Shown here one piece after another: positions 8,701 to 17,401 of a stretch of 34,860 nucleotides of DNA; the stretch's first letter is position 1; each line of letters opens with the position of its first letter. Source of the stretch: Thermoproteota archaeon (GTDB lineage Archaea; Korarchaeota; Korarchaeia; Korarchaeales; Korarchaeaceae); assembly GCA_027078475.1 (NCBI GenBank), contig JALWYH010000128.1:1-34860 (forward strand), read 5' to 3'. The notes beneath the pieces were generated by a model. The model was not told the origin of the DNA. It saw only the letters and a program-made list of their open reading frames with translations, and made no database searches. Both the position numbers and the translations under genes were made by a program.

Positions 8701-8853
8701 GATGGTGGCCACGTTGGGGTTGATCAGCACGACCTCTATTCCCTCCTCCTTCAGGGCCTTGATGGCCTGGCTCCCGCTGTAGTCGAACTCGGCCGCCTCT
8801 GCCACCTTGATGGCCCCGGATCCTATCAGGAGGACCTTCCTCACAGTCTCCAT
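5752..8853 (-). CDS. carB: Carbamoyl-phosphate synthase, large subunit
   Basis: A full-length 1033-residue synthase that makes carbamoyl phosphate from ammonia, bicarbonate and two ATP, for pyrimidines and arginine. It begins METVRKVLLIGSGAIKVAEAAEFDYSGSQA, the standard CarB start, and shows both internally homologous ATP-grasp halves: ALVEKYLGGWKEIEFEVV with EMNPRMSRSSALASKATGYP in the first, and SRFVRGPEAEIDGVADG with ELNLRASRSMPFSSKASG in the second. The C-terminal MGS-like regulatory domain follows about residue 920. The frame is open about 330 nt further upstream, but that part is out-of-frame carA and the true ATG is at 8853. It overlaps the carA stop by 13 nt and has GGTGAGGG just upstream, so the two are translationally coupled. 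Confidence 0.96.
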   Translation of the reverse strand: METVRKVLLIGSGAIKVAEAAEFDYSGSQAIKALKEEGIEVVLINPNVATIQTGDMADRVYLLPVKQRFLVRVIEEERPDAILLGFGGQTALDAGVKLWRSGVLDRYGVRVLGTQPEAIDRALNRERFKEALSSRGVPMPPSMHVSSPEEAMRAADLIGYPVMVRVSYNLGGRGSFIAWSPGEMGSLILRALKASSIGSALVEKYLGGWKEIEFEVVRDSHGNVIAPACLENADPMGVHTGESVVVAPCQTLTNQEYQMLRSASLRVAEAVGLVGEGNVQFALRGTEYYAIEMNPRMSRSSALASKATGYPLAYVAAKLALGYRLDEIINRVTGVTCSCFEPSLDYVVVKIPRWDLEKFEGASGTIGSEMKSIGEVMAIGRNLAEALQKGLRMLGKFDGLPMEGDSEEALKALRERRPYWPAWASIALASGFSVEDVAEASGVDQWFIREIEKAVRAYGRLSADPSSILVAKRYGFSDAQIARKLRLSEDQVRRMRISAGIRPSIKQIDTLAAEWPAVTNYLYVTYGGSEDDVKPGADVLVVGAGVFRIGVSVEFDWGVVEFARAARDYVDSVAIINYNPETVSTDWDVVDRLYFEELTLERLLDIYEFESPTSVITFLGGQVANDLAEPLESRGVRMLGTSGSSVEIAESRHRFSELLDKLGLRQPPWREVSSVDEALEFAAEHGYPLMVRPSHVLSGTSMSLVRDESSLRKAVMEALSTGRGVVVSRFVRGPEAEIDGVADGESAVGVVIRHVEPAGIHSGDSTMVLPSGQQVPAGKMKEAALRLVRALQIRGPFNLQFVIEGDEVYILELNLRASRSMPFSSKASGVNLARAAAKVIFEGSLGVDGFYEPSLSHYAVKSPQFSWSQLRGAYPYLGVEMRSTGEVASMDRSYEAALLKSWLSASPNRVPERGVLVGYEGDAVESVKMREAADALASMLDIWWLSDVGPERAVDLLKTGQADLVMATGYAPQVDYQVRRTAADLNIPLILNSDLAAELARALTTVNLDEVEVRPMSSYATGYRRPGLLRRVP

Positions 8854-9927
8854 CTTCCCTCCCTCACCGCCTCGGCGAACAGGTCGAATAGCCAGGAGGT
8901 GTCCATCGGGCCCGGGGAGGACTCCGGGTGGAACTGGGTCGTGGCTATGGGGAGGTCCGCGTGGTAGGCACCCTCGAGCGTGGAGTCGTCGGGATTGATG
9001 AACCACTCCTTCAGGTTGGCGTCCCTCAGGCTCTCCCTCCTGACAGCGAAGCCGTGATTCTGGCTGGTCACGTAGCATCTCCCGGTCCTTAGATCCCTCA
9101 CCGGCTTGTTCTGTCCCCTGTGACCGTACTTCATCTTGTAGGTCTCTGCCCCCAGGCCGAGGGCAATTAGCTGATGTCCCAGGCATATCCCCATGGTCAC
9201 GAGGCCTTCGGATGCTAACTCCACCGCCACCTCCCCCTGGGACCTGAGGTGCTCCGGATTACCCGGTCCATTGCCCAGGAGGAGAGCATCAGGCTCGAAC
9301 TCCCAGATGTCGTCGATCTGAGACCTGCAGGGAACCCTCACCACCCCCATCCCCCTCTTGAGGAGCTCCCTGACTATGCCCAGTTTGAGGCCGCAGTCCA
9401 GCACCGCGACCAAGGGTCTGGAGGGACTCACGACCACCGGGTCCCTCGGCGAGACCTCCGCGACATAATCGACCTCGTCGTAGCCGGGGGCCTCCTCCAT
9501 GGCTCTCCAGACCGAGTCCAAGTTCACTGCATCGCCCGAACTCCAGACGGCGACCGCCCCCTTCATGACTCCCCTCTCCCTGATCTCCTTGGTGACTGCC
9601 CTAGTGTCGACCCACTGCACTATGGGGGTCCCGCTGGCGTCAAACCACTCCTGCAGGGAGATCTGGGATGCCCAGTGAGGCGCGTCGGTGAGCTCGTGCA
9701 CGACGAGGGAGGTCACCTGCACGCCCTCGGATTCGAGCAGGTCTAGGTGCACGCCGTAGTTCCCCACCAAGGGGTTGGTCATCACCAAGATCTGTCCCCT
9801 GTAGCTGGCATCGCTGAGGGCCTCGGGATAGCCCACCATCCCGGTGGTGAAGACGACCTCACCGAACGCGAACACCCGGGGCGCTCCTGCTGCATCCCCA
9901 GTAGACAGATCCGCTCTCTAAGATCAA
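8841..9927 (-). CDS. carA: Carbamoyl-phosphate synthase, small (glutaminase) subunit, with an N-terminal frameshift
   Basis: This subunit hydrolyses glutamine and passes ammonia to CarB. The uninterrupted part (from GTG 9875) begins FAFGEVVFTTGMVGYPEALSD. It contains the class I glutamine amidotransferase triad region, with the nucleophile in GICLGHQ and the His/Glu in FHPESSPG. Other CarA proteins have about 18-25 more N-terminal residues, and an in-frame TAG blocks extension. The missing start is present in another frame: from TTG 9927 it reads LILESGSVYWGCSRSAP, and the two frames join if one base is removed from the CCCCGGG run near 9876-9884. I therefore give the gene as 8841-9927 with one indel. 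The start codon is uncertain. The promoter at 9991-10007 is the right distance upstream. Confidence 0.85.
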
Positions 9928-9990
9928 GGAAGAAGGCCTACATTCCTCTACGCCGAAGGTACATGCATACCCTCGGCCAAGGGCCAGGAC

Positions 9991-10007
9991 CATTTAAAAA
10001 ATTAACT
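9991..10007 (-). promoter_or_regulatory. TATA-like promoter of carAB
   Basis: The minus strand reads AGTTAATTTTTTAAATG, a strong AT box in GC-rich DNA. It closely resembles the box before the wHTH-lysC-asd operon (AGTTAACTTTTTAAAAG). Transcription would start near 9970, leaving a leader of about 40 nt if carA starts at 9927. Confidence 0.5.
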
Positions 10008-10044
10008 CCAAGCTCCTACCTGGCCCCGGGTTTCGTTGTGACGA

Positions 10045-10080
10045 TGGAAAGGGGAAATAAGGAAAGATGGGAGGAGAGGG
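10045..10080 (-). terminator. Pyrimidine/T-rich 3' end of the nuo operon
   Basis: Just after the nuoN stop the minus strand becomes a C/T tract (CTCCCATCTTTCCTTATTTC and more) without a hairpin, as expected for archaeal termination. It separates nuo from carAB. Confidence 0.4.
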
Positions 10081-10084
10081 TGGA

Positions 10085-11485
10085 TCAGGAGAGAGCAGCC
10101 ACCAGCGCGTCCACCAGGCCAAGGCCCAGCAGGACGGTGAGCACGGCGGTGACAGTGAGCACGTACACCTCCAGGTCCGACTCGACCTCCCTAACTTCCC
10201 TCTCTGGTGGGTCGGCGAAGAAGAGGTACCTTATCACCTGTGCGTAGTAGCCGACGGAGATCCCGCTGTTCACTATGCCGAGGAAGGCCAGCCAAGGTGC
10301 CACGTTCATGACCGAGTAGAAGATGTACATGAACTTGCTCCAGAACCCGAGGAGGGGCGGCATCCCCATGAGGCTCAGCACCAGTATGGCCATGAAGGTG
10401 CCGGAGAGCGGGAGCTTCCTCCCCACGCCGCTCAGGCCTTCAAGTGTGAGGTCAAAGCCCTTCCTGGCAAAGTAGGCGAGGCCGACGAATATGCCCACCT
10501 TGGCCAAGACGTAGGTGGTGACGTGAAGCCCTATGCCCTGCAGGGCCACGCTCCTCGAATCGGCGTAGGCCAGCGCTGCGAAGGCTATCAGGAAGTAGCC
10601 CGCCTGCGCGATGCTGGAGTAGGCCATCATTCTCTGGACGTTCCTCTGGACCAGAGCGGCCAGGTTGCCGTAGAACATGGTGATTACTGAGAGGAAGGCC
10701 ATTATGATGAACCATTCGTCTGCGACGGCCGGGATCAGGGGCTGAAGCACCCTCAGGAAGGCCCCTATGCTGATGAGCTTTATCACCCCGGCCACGAAGG
10801 AGACTATGAGGGGATGGGCTCCCCCGTAGACGTCCGGCAGCCAGCCGTGGAAGGGGACGACCCCCAGCTTGAACCCGAAGGCCGCTACCAGCATCAGGAT
10901 GCCCAGGAGTAGGGTCGTTCTAACGCCAAGCGGGACGCTGTTCAGCACCTGGAACGTGCTGGTTCTGATGACCCCCAGCACCAGCGCTATTCCGAATATG
11001 AGGAGGGACGACGATGCCACGCCCATGAGAGCGTACTTGGCAGTCGCCTCCAGCGAGTCTTCGTCCTTCCTTATACCCACGAGGACGTAGGAGGCCACGG
11101 CGACCAGGGCCCACGCTGCCACCAGCACCGAGGCGTCGTTGACGTAGAGGACGAAGTACACTCCCAGCAGGGCCAGCAGCAAGAGGGAGTAGAGGCTGGG
11201 TGATGTGCTCCAGTTCCTGGCCTGAACCATGGACGCCACGGTCACCAGGAACGCTCCCACGGTGGCTACGAGGGCCAGGTACGTTGCCAGCGGGCTCACT
11301 CTTATGGTACCGTCGAAGAGGGTTCCGCTCCTGCCTATCAGCGAACCCACCAGCGGTATAGCTAGGGCGGTGGCCAGCAGGGCCAGGTAGGGGCTGACCT
11401 TCGTGCCCTTGAGGTAGTCCAGCGTGGGCACCACGAGGCCCACGCCGCCCAGCAGGACCATCAGCGACCATATCACCATTTCCAT
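10085..11485 (-). CDS. nuoN: Complex I subunit N, antiporter-like membrane protein
   Basis: A 466-residue, highly hydrophobic protein with about 13-14 predicted helices, one of the three Mrp-antiporter-like pumping subunits. Family marks include the charged loop region VGIRKDEDSLEATAKYALMGVASS, the lysine-containing FGFKLGVVPFHGWLPDVYGGAHP (about residue 205), and MAYSSIAQAGYFLIAFAAL (about 290). It is the last gene of the nuo operon, with 3 nt between nuoL and nuoN. It is distinguished from NuoL and NuoM by its shorter length and the PDVYGGA rather than PYAHAEAP or TAMTGPTS signatures. Confidence 0.94.
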   Translation of the reverse strand: MEMVIWSLMVLLGGVGLVVPTLDYLKGTKVSPYLALLATALAIPLVGSLIGRSGTLFDGTIRVSPLATYLALVATVGAFLVTVASMVQARNWSTSPSLYSLLLLALLGVYFVLYVNDASVLVAAWALVAVASYVLVGIRKDEDSLEATAKYALMGVASSSLLIFGIALVLGVIRTSTFQVLNSVPLGVRTTLLLGILMLVAAFGFKLGVVPFHGWLPDVYGGAHPLIVSFVAGVIKLISIGAFLRVLQPLIPAVADEWFIIMAFLSVITMFYGNLAALVQRNVQRMMAYSSIAQAGYFLIAFAALAYADSRSVALQGIGLHVTTYVLAKVGIFVGLAYFARKGFDLTLEGLSGVGRKLPLSGTFMAILVLSLMGMPPLLGFWSKFMYIFYSVMNVAPWLAFLGIVNSGISVGYYAQVIRYLFFADPPEREVREVESDLEVYVLTVTAVLTVLLGLGLVDALVAALS

Positions 11486-11488
11486 ATT

Positions 11489-13585
11489 TCATCCCACCCA
11501 CAGCAGCAGGAACAACACTATCAGCAGTCCTATGAAGAAGGTCACGAGGTACTGATTTATCAGACCGGTCTGGAGCCTCCTCACGTAGGATCCGAACGCC
11601 CTGAACAGCCTGACTATCCTGTCGTGGTAGGTCTCGTCTATGACCTCTGTCTCGAAGTATTTGAACCCGAGCACGCTCAGCTTCTCAGTCAGCCACGGTA
11701 TGAAGCGATGGTAGAAGCCGTCAACTATGAGCGAGTCGAAGTACCTGTATATGACGCGGGAGAGCCAAGCGAATCCACCCACTATCACTATGTAGTAGAT
11801 GGAGTTTATGTACCACCTGTCGTACAGGAAGTCGTGCAGCGCCCTGCCCACCGGGTTCTCCCTCATAGACTTGAGGGCTCTCCTACCGCCAGCGGTGTAA
11901 TAAAGCCCGACGGCCACTAGGATGCCTCCAAACACCATTGAGAGAGACGTGACCAGCAGTCCCAGGTTGAGCTCGACGTGCGGGTGGAACTCCTCGTGTA
12001 TTCCGAGGACGTTGCTTACCATGACCCCTAGGATCTGCGGACCGTAGACTGGCCACACCAGTCCCACCAGCAGGGATATGAGGGCCAAGGTCAGGTAGGG
12101 GATCAGCATGAGGGGATGGGCCTCGTGCAGATGGTGGTGCTCCTCCGCGTGGATGACGTTCTCCGACTTCTCGTAGAGGAATGTCCTGATCACCATCCTA
12201 GTGGAGTAGAAGGCCGTTAGACCAGCCGTGACCACGCCGAACAGGTAGCCCAGGAACACTCCCGACTCCTTGGCCACCTCTATTATGGTGTCCTTCGTCC
12301 AGAAGCCCATGAACGGCGGTACTCCCATCAGGCTCAGGGCGGCGAGGCTCATGGCCAAGAAGGACCACTTCATGGCCCTCCAGAGGCCGCCCATGTCGTC
12401 TATGTACCTGGAGTGGACCACGTGTATCACGGCGCCGGCCACGAGGAAGAGGGCTGCCTTGAATATGGCGTGACTCATCAGATGGGAGAAGCCCGCGAGA
12501 AAGCCCATCGGGAACTCGGTTATCAGACCGGCAGCCCCGAGGGCCAGGAACATGTACCCGAGCTGCGAGGCGGTGGAGAAGGCGAGTATGAGCTTCAGCT
12601 CCCTTGAGACCAGGGCCTGGGTTGCCATGAAGAACGCGGTGAAGCCCCCTATCAGGGCAACGGTCGTGAAGAAGGCGTGTACTTGGGGCTCTGCCGCCGG
12701 TATCTCGTGGGCGGCGAGCACGAATATGGGGGAGAACCTGAGCAGGAAGTAGACACCAGCCTTCACCATGGTCGCGGCGTGTATCAGGGCGCTTACCGAC
12801 GTGGGACCGGTCATTGCCGTGACGAGCCACTCGTGGAACGGGAACTGGGCCGACTTGGCGAATGCTCCCAGCGAGAATATCAGGAGGAATGGGAACAGCA
12901 GGCCGGCGTGGGCGAGGGGACCGGCCCACTCCCCCACCATATGGGCTATCTGGGGTATGGAAAAGGTGTGAGTGAAGTAGTAGATGGCGCCTATCCCGGC
13001 TATGAATCCAACATCACCGAGCCTAGTGAACACTATTGCCCTGAGGCCGCTGTGGCTCGGCGGGAACCACATGGGCACTCCGAGGGCCTTCCTCCCTATA
13101 TCGCCCACGCACCTCTCATCCTCGTCGGTGTACCAGTGACCTATCAGCGCGTAGGATGCGAGTCCCGTTCCCTCCCAGCCCAGGAACATGAGCACCAGGT
13201 TATCGGCGAGGATCAGCAGGAGCATGCTCCCGACGAAGAAGTCGAAGAAGAACCAGTACCTGGTGAGTCCCGGATCTCCCTCCATGTACTTGAGGCTGTA
13301 GACCGCTATGAGGAAGCTCAGCCACGCCACTATGAGGGCCATGACCGCGGCCAGCGAGTCCACGTACACCCCGAAGGTCACGCCCAGCGACTTTATCCAT
13401 GGGTAGGAGATGTGGATGGCCTCCTCAGAGGCCAGGACCTCCTGGAGAGTGAAGGTAGAGGCCACCGCCGCGCCGAAGATCGCCAGCATGGCGATTACGT
13501 CTCTAGCCTTGCCCGCCCTGTTCAACAGCAGCGCCAAGATAGCCCCTATGTAGGGGATCTGCCACGTCAGGAACGCGTACTCCAT
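11489..13585 (-). CDS. nuoL: Complex I subunit L, antiporter-like subunit with lateral helix
   Basis: At 698 residues this is the largest pumping subunit. The core motif GAFAKSAQFPFHEWLVTAM with GPTSVSALIHAATMVKAGVY (about residues 235-275) is the NuoL signature. Near residue 130, DNLVLMFLGWEGTGLASYAL contains the conserved TM5 Glu. A His/Glu-rich cytoplasmic or periplasmic loop (HAEEHHHLHEAHP) lies near residue 480. The C-terminal part holds the long amphipathic lateral helix region and a final membrane anchor ending FLLLWVG. Unlike the common bacterial order, it comes after nuoM. Seven nucleotides separate it from nuoM. Confidence 0.95.
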   Translation of the reverse strand: MEYAFLTWQIPYIGAILALLLNRAGKARDVIAMLAIFGAAVASTFTLQEVLASEEAIHISYPWIKSLGVTFGVYVDSLAAVMALIVAWLSFLIAVYSLKYMEGDPGLTRYWFFFDFFVGSMLLLILADNLVLMFLGWEGTGLASYALIGHWYTDEDERCVGDIGRKALGVPMWFPPSHSGLRAIVFTRLGDVGFIAGIGAIYYFTHTFSIPQIAHMVGEWAGPLAHAGLLFPFLLIFSLGAFAKSAQFPFHEWLVTAMTGPTSVSALIHAATMVKAGVYFLLRFSPIFVLAAHEIPAAEPQVHAFFTTVALIGGFTAFFMATQALVSRELKLILAFSTASQLGYMFLALGAAGLITEFPMGFLAGFSHLMSHAIFKAALFLVAGAVIHVVHSRYIDDMGGLWRAMKWSFLAMSLAALSLMGVPPFMGFWTKDTIIEVAKESGVFLGYLFGVVTAGLTAFYSTRMVIRTFLYEKSENVIHAEEHHHLHEAHPLMLIPYLTLALISLLVGLVWPVYGPQILGVMVSNVLGIHEEFHPHVELNLGLLVTSLSMVFGGILVAVGLYYTAGGRRALKSMRENPVGRALHDFLYDRWYINSIYYIVIVGGFAWLSRVIYRYFDSLIVDGFYHRFIPWLTEKLSVLGFKYFETEVIDETYHDRIVRLFRAFGSYVRRLQTGLINQYLVTFFIGLLIVLFLLLWVG

Positions 13586-13591
13586 TCTGGT

Positions 13592-15118
13592 TCACCCTAG
13601 CAGGCCGGCCAGGGCCTTCACCATCGGATCCACGAGCAGCTGCGGCACGAGGAAGAGTATGAGTCCGACGGCGGCTATGATTATCATGGGCACGAGGAGG
13701 GTTCCTCCAGCCTCCTCAGCGTGCTCCGCAGCCTCGGAGGGTTTGCCGAAGAATATCCTCCTCATGGTGATGAAGGAGTAGGCGGTGGAGAGCCCTATGC
13801 CTATCAGCAGGAAGAACGTCACCGGTATGAACTGGTTTATCTTCACGGCGAAGTTGGCCACGCCGGCTAGTATTAGCACCTCGCTCCACAGGCCGAGGGA
13901 CGGAGGCACGCCCGTTATGTGCATGAACCCTATCAGGGCGAGGGAGGCGGTGAGGGGCATCTTGGGGGCGAGTCCTCCCATCTTGCTAAGACTCCTGAGG
14001 CCGTGAAGCTGGGTTATCAGGACTCCGGCGGTGGCGAAGAGCAGGGCCTTGCCAACGGCGTGGGCGGCGTAGTGGAGTATGGCACCGGCCATGCCCAGGG
14101 CGGTCACGCTGGCTATTCCCATCAGCAGGTAACCCATCTGTGAGACGCTGGAGTATGCGAGGAACCTCTTGAAGTCATCCTGGGCGAGAGCCATCAGTCC
14201 GCCGTAGATTATGGTCAACAGGGCCAGTCCGAGCATGTAGGGAGCCAGCGCCTGGAAGTCAGCAGGGAAGAGCACGTAGGCTATCCTTATCAGGGCGTAC
14301 CCAGCTATCCCTATCAGGTTCGGGGACAGGAGAGCGGACACCGGGGTCGGAGCCTCGGCGTGGGCGTAGGGCAGCCATATGTGGACTCCGAACACGGCCA
14401 TCTTCACGAAGAGTCCTATCAGGATGGCCATGAAGACAGGGAACCTTATGGCCTCGGGCAGTGAGTTGCCAAGACCCAAGTTTGCCACGGCCCTGACGGG
14501 GTTGAAGTAGTCGAAGGTGCCGACGTTTAGGCCAAGTATCAGGGTGCCGACCAGAAATGCCAGCGCCCCGACGTGGGTCCAGATTAGGTAGAGGAGCGCT
14601 ATCCTCTCCCTCTTGCCGTATCCATAGAAGGCTATCAGCAGGAAGCTCGGCAGCAGCGAGATCTCGAGGAATATGTAGAACTCGATGAGGTTGGTCGAGA
14701 GGACGGTCCCCATCATGGCGGCGGAGAAGAGTATGAAGAGCATGTAGTAGACTCCCCATCCAGCCGGCTTGTGTCCCTCCTCCTCCATCTCCTCGAACCT
14801 GTGGTCCATGTACTTGAGCGAGTACCACGAGATCATCGAGGTCACTAGGCCTATGGAGATGGCCAGGGGGGCGCTTATCGAGTCCAGCAGCATGGAGAAG
14901 TTACCCAGCGTCGGGTGGGCGAAGAACACGGGATCCAGCACCGGCTGGCCGAGTCCGCTGACGTAGCTGAGCCACGAGATGATCGCCAGGGGTATCAGCA
15001 GCAGGATGGTGGATATGGCAGCGAAGGCCTTCTTTCCCAAGTCCAAGAACGGGAATATGAGGGATATCACCATCGGCACGACCACTGACAGGAACATGTA
15101 GGGGGTTTCCAGTATCAT
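13592..15118 (-). CDS. nuoM: Complex I subunit M, antiporter-like membrane protein
   Basis: A 508-residue polytopic protein recognised by LIEFYIFLEISLLPSFLLIAFYG near residue 155 (the TM5 Glu region typical of NuoM/ND4) and by VKMAVFGVHIWLPYAHAEAPTPVSALL near 240, with the buried Lys. SQMGYLLMGIASVTALG follows near 335. It translocates ions as part of the membrane arm. It precedes nuoL and is 4 nt after nuoK. Confidence 0.95.
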   Translation of the reverse strand: MILETPYMFLSVVVPMVISLIFPFLDLGKKAFAAISTILLLIPLAIISWLSYVSGLGQPVLDPVFFAHPTLGNFSMLLDSISAPLAISIGLVTSMISWYSLKYMDHRFEEMEEEGHKPAGWGVYYMLFILFSAAMMGTVLSTNLIEFYIFLEISLLPSFLLIAFYGYGKRERIALLYLIWTHVGALAFLVGTLILGLNVGTFDYFNPVRAVANLGLGNSLPEAIRFPVFMAILIGLFVKMAVFGVHIWLPYAHAEAPTPVSALLSPNLIGIAGYALIRIAYVLFPADFQALAPYMLGLALLTIIYGGLMALAQDDFKRFLAYSSVSQMGYLLMGIASVTALGMAGAILHYAAHAVGKALLFATAGVLITQLHGLRSLSKMGGLAPKMPLTASLALIGFMHITGVPPSLGLWSEVLILAGVANFAVKINQFIPVTFFLLIGIGLSTAYSFITMRRIFFGKPSEAAEHAEEAGGTLLVPMIIIAAVGLILFLVPQLLVDPMVKALAGLLG

Positions 15119-15122
15119 ACTC

Positions 15123-15428
15123 TCACCCTTTGAATTTCCTCAGCTCGTACACATCGAGGGCCCTCCTCATCCTGAACATCATTATCGCTATGGAGACTAT
15201 GACGCCGACCTCTGCGGCCGACAGGGAGATGGCTATCACCACGATAGCTCCCCCCACTGGCCCGTAGCCGGCGTCGAGCGATGCCAGGGAGAGGAAGGCC
15301 AGGAGAGCGGCATTAAAAATAATCTCAGCTGACAGGAGCATCCTGATCATGTTCCTCCTCGTCAGGAGCCCGTAGATCCCTATGGCGAACAGGATGGCTG
15401 AAACGTAGAGGAACCACGCGGCCTCCAT
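15123..15428 (-). CDS. nuoK: Complex I subunit K
   Basis: A 101-residue protein with three predicted helices. The two buried glutamates required for proton transfer in NuoK are present: Glu35 in RMLLSAEIIFNA and Glu73 in ISLSAAEVGVIVSIAIM. The length is normal for the family. It is tightly packed between nuoJ and nuoM, with 3-4 nt gaps. Confidence 0.95.
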   Translation of the reverse strand: MEAAWFLYVSAILFAIGIYGLLTRRNMIRMLLSAEIIFNAALLAFLSLASLDAGYGPVGGAIVVIAISLSAAEVGVIVSIAIMMFRMRRALDVYELRKFKG

Positions 15429-15431
15429 TCG

Positions 15432-15914
15432 TCACACCTCCCTCCTAGCCAAGGTTATCGCCTCTATCAGGGTGGTGACCAGGGCTATGGCGGCCACTAT
15501 GAGGGCGAACCAGTACTTAGTGACGAGCAGGGCCGTCAGGTCCCTGTAGTTCAGGAAGAAGGACGGCTCGGCCGTGAACACGGAGAAGATCTTCATCATG
15601 ATCAGAGCGAGCACTCCGGCGGCAATAACCGCCAGTGCCTTCACCGGAGGCTCCACCACCGGCGCCTCCTTCAGCATGACCACCGAGAACAGGATGAAGG
15701 TCACGGCGGCTCCAACGTAGACCGAGAGATGGAACAGGGCTATTATCGGGAAGCCTAGCAGGGTGAAGAGGATGGCGTTTCCCACCCCAAGTATGGAGAG
15801 GAAGAAGGCCGAGTAGACTATCGACCTGTGGTGAACTATCAGTATCGCCGCTATGACGGCCATCAGAGAGGACAGAATGAAGACCACCGAGAGGGGATCA
15901 CTCCACGGGCTCAT
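15432..15914 (-). CDS. nuoJ: Complex I subunit J
   Basis: A 160-residue membrane protein with five predicted helices. The segment FHLSVYVGAAVTFILFSVVML near residue 60 corresponds to the conserved NuoJ TM3 with its pi-bulge (VYVGA). ATG 15914 overlaps the nuoI stop by 17 nt, indicating coupled translation. The fifth helix (VTKYWFALIVAAIALVTTLI) completes a normal full-length NuoJ rather than a split one. Confidence 0.92.
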   Translation of the reverse strand: MSPWSDPLSVVFILSSLMAVIAAILIVHHRSIVYSAFFLSILGVGNAILFTLLGFPIIALFHLSVYVGAAVTFILFSVVMLKEAPVVEPPVKALAVIAAGVLALIMMKIFSVFTAEPSFFLNYRDLTALLVTKYWFALIVAAIALVTTLIEAITLARREV

Positions 15915-16398
15915 ACCTTATCCCCCTCCTCTCATCGAGGATCGCCCTCACCCTCCTCGGTTTCTTGTCGTACTGCGGTTTTGGCACGCCCTCCCTGAAC
16001 TTCTCCGGCGGGAAGATCTGCTCCTCGAAGGTGTAGAAGGCCACATCATGCACCTTGGTGAACTTCAGCGAGTTGGTCGGGCATATGTCGACGCAGAAGC
16101 CGCAGAAGATGCACCTGGTGTAGTTTATGCCGGGCCTCCTGACGGGCCTCTTGCCCTCCTCCGACTCCTCCTTAGACACGTACATCTTCATGGCGTCGGC
16201 GGGGCAGACCATGGCGCAGAGGCCGCACTTTATGCAAGTGTTCCAGTCGTACTCTATCATGCCCCTGTAACCGTCGGGGAACTCCTGGACATCGTCGGGA
16301 TACATTAGGGTGAGCCTGTGGCCACCCAGCATGTACTTGGCCCCCGTGGCGAGGGCCTTTATGTGACGGATCGTCCTCTCAACTGCCAAATCAGGCAC
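15898..16398 (-). CDS. nuoI: Complex I subunit I, two [4Fe-4S] electron-transfer protein
   Basis: A 166-residue ferredoxin-like subunit with two full motifs, CIKCGLCAMVCP (about residues 54-65) and CIFCGFCVDICP (about 94-105). These should hold clusters N6a and N6b, which pass electrons to NuoB. In a complex with no NuoEFG, this subunit is a plausible entry point for ferredoxin electrons; that is inference. The start is GTG at 16398, overlapping the nuoH stop by 8 nt. Confidence 0.95.
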   Translation of the reverse strand: MPDLAVERTIRHIKALATGAKYMLGGHRLTLMYPDDVQEFPDGYRGMIEYDWNTCIKCGLCAMVCPADAMKMYVSKEESEEGKRPVRRPGINYTRCIFCGFCVDICPTNSLKFTKVHDVAFYTFEEQIFPPEKFREGVPKPQYDKKPRRVRAILDERRGIRYEPVE

Positions 16399-17401
16399 CT
16401 CCCATTATCATTACCTCAGCAAGCGAGATGAAGATGGAGATTATCGACAGGGGCAGCAGGGTCTTCCAGCCGAGATCCATGGCCTGGTCTATCCTGAACC
16501 TCGGGTAGACAGCCCTGAGGAAAGCTCCTATCACTATGATGATGAAGGCCTTGATGAATAGCAGGACTCCGGGCAGTAACGGGTCGTTGGCCATGAAACC
16601 TGGTACCGGATTCCATCCTCCAAGGAAGAGGATCGAGAAGACGAGGCTGAGCACGTAGAGCTTCACGTAAGAGGCGCCCATCACCAGCCCGTAGAGTATA
16701 CCGCTGTACTCTGTATAGGCCCCCGCGACTATCTCGCTCTCGGCCTCGGGTATCTCGAACGGGAACTTGCTCGTGGACATGTACATGAGGACCAGCATGG
16801 TTATGGCCGCCACTGGGTTGAGGAAAATTCCCCACAGCCCCTTCTGGGCCTCGGCTATGTCGACCAAGTCGAGCGATCCGTACAGGACCGCCATGGAGAG
16901 GGCTGAGAGGAACATGGGGATCTCGTAGGAGACGACAATGTAGCCCTCCCTCACCCCGCCTATCAGGGAGAACTTGTTGTTGCTAGCCCATCCCATAACC
17001 ACTGTGAATATCGGGGCGAGGGTGGACAGGGCCAGCACTATCAGGAGGCTGAGGTCGCTCCTGAAGGCGTAGAAGGTGGGGCTTACCGGTATGGCGACGG
17101 TCGGCAGGTAAGCCATGCCGAACAGCAGGGCCGGGGTGAGTATGAAGGCCAGCTTGTCCACCGTCTTGGGTATTATGGGCTCCTGGAAGAGGTACCTGAG
17201 CAGATCGGCCACCATTTGTATGGCCCCGCCCAGTGGCTTGAGCACGTAGAGCGGTCCGTACCTGAGCTGAACCTTCGCTGCCATCTTCCTCTCGAGCCAG
17301 ATTATCACGAGTAGGAGGAGGAAGGCAACCGTTATCCCCGGAAATATCAGGGGGACGAACACATACGGCTCGAATATCAGACTCAACAGGTCCTGCATCA
17401 C
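16391..17401 (-). CDS. nuoH: Complex I subunit H, quinone-channel membrane subunit
   Basis: A 336-residue protein with about eight helices. The N-terminal IIWLERKMAAKVQLRYGPLYVLKPLGG (about residues 33-60) and the SKFPFEIPEAESEIVAGAYTEYSG loop (about 210-233) are the hallmarks of NuoH, forming the quinone-chamber entrance and the start of the proton path. The quinone type cannot be inferred. It overlaps nuoD and nuoI by a few nucleotides. Confidence 0.95.
   Translation of the reverse strand: MMQDLLSLIFEPYVFVPLIFPGITVAFLLLLVIIWLERKMAAKVQLRYGPLYVLKPLGGAIQMVADLLRYLFQEPIIPKTVDKLAFILTPALLFGMAYLPTVAIPVSPTFYAFRSDLSLLIVLALSTLAPIFTVVMGWASNNKFSLIGGVREGYIVVSYEIPMFLSALSMAVLYGSLDLVDIAEAQKGLWGIFLNPVAAITMLVLMYMSTSKFPFEIPEAESEIVAGAYTEYSGILYGLVMGASYVKLYVLSLVFSILFLGGWNPVPGFMANDPLLPGVLLFIKAFIIIVIGAFLRAVYPRFRIDQAMDLGWKTLLPLSIISIFISLAEVMIMGGA

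Noticed and set aside
8854-9186. In-frame N-terminal extension of carB by about 111 residues
   Set aside because: It is the shadow of carA in another frame: low-complexity Gly/Arg/Pro content, no CarB homology, and the canonical CarB start METVRKVLLIGSG is at 8853 with a ribosome site.
12677-13600. Long open frame on the plus strand opposite nuoL (also similar ones opposite nuoD, the BMP gene and carAB)
   Set aside because: GC-rich codon bias opens the opposite strand. The translations are Gly/His/Pro/Arg-rich without family motifs, and the minus-strand genes are unmistakable.
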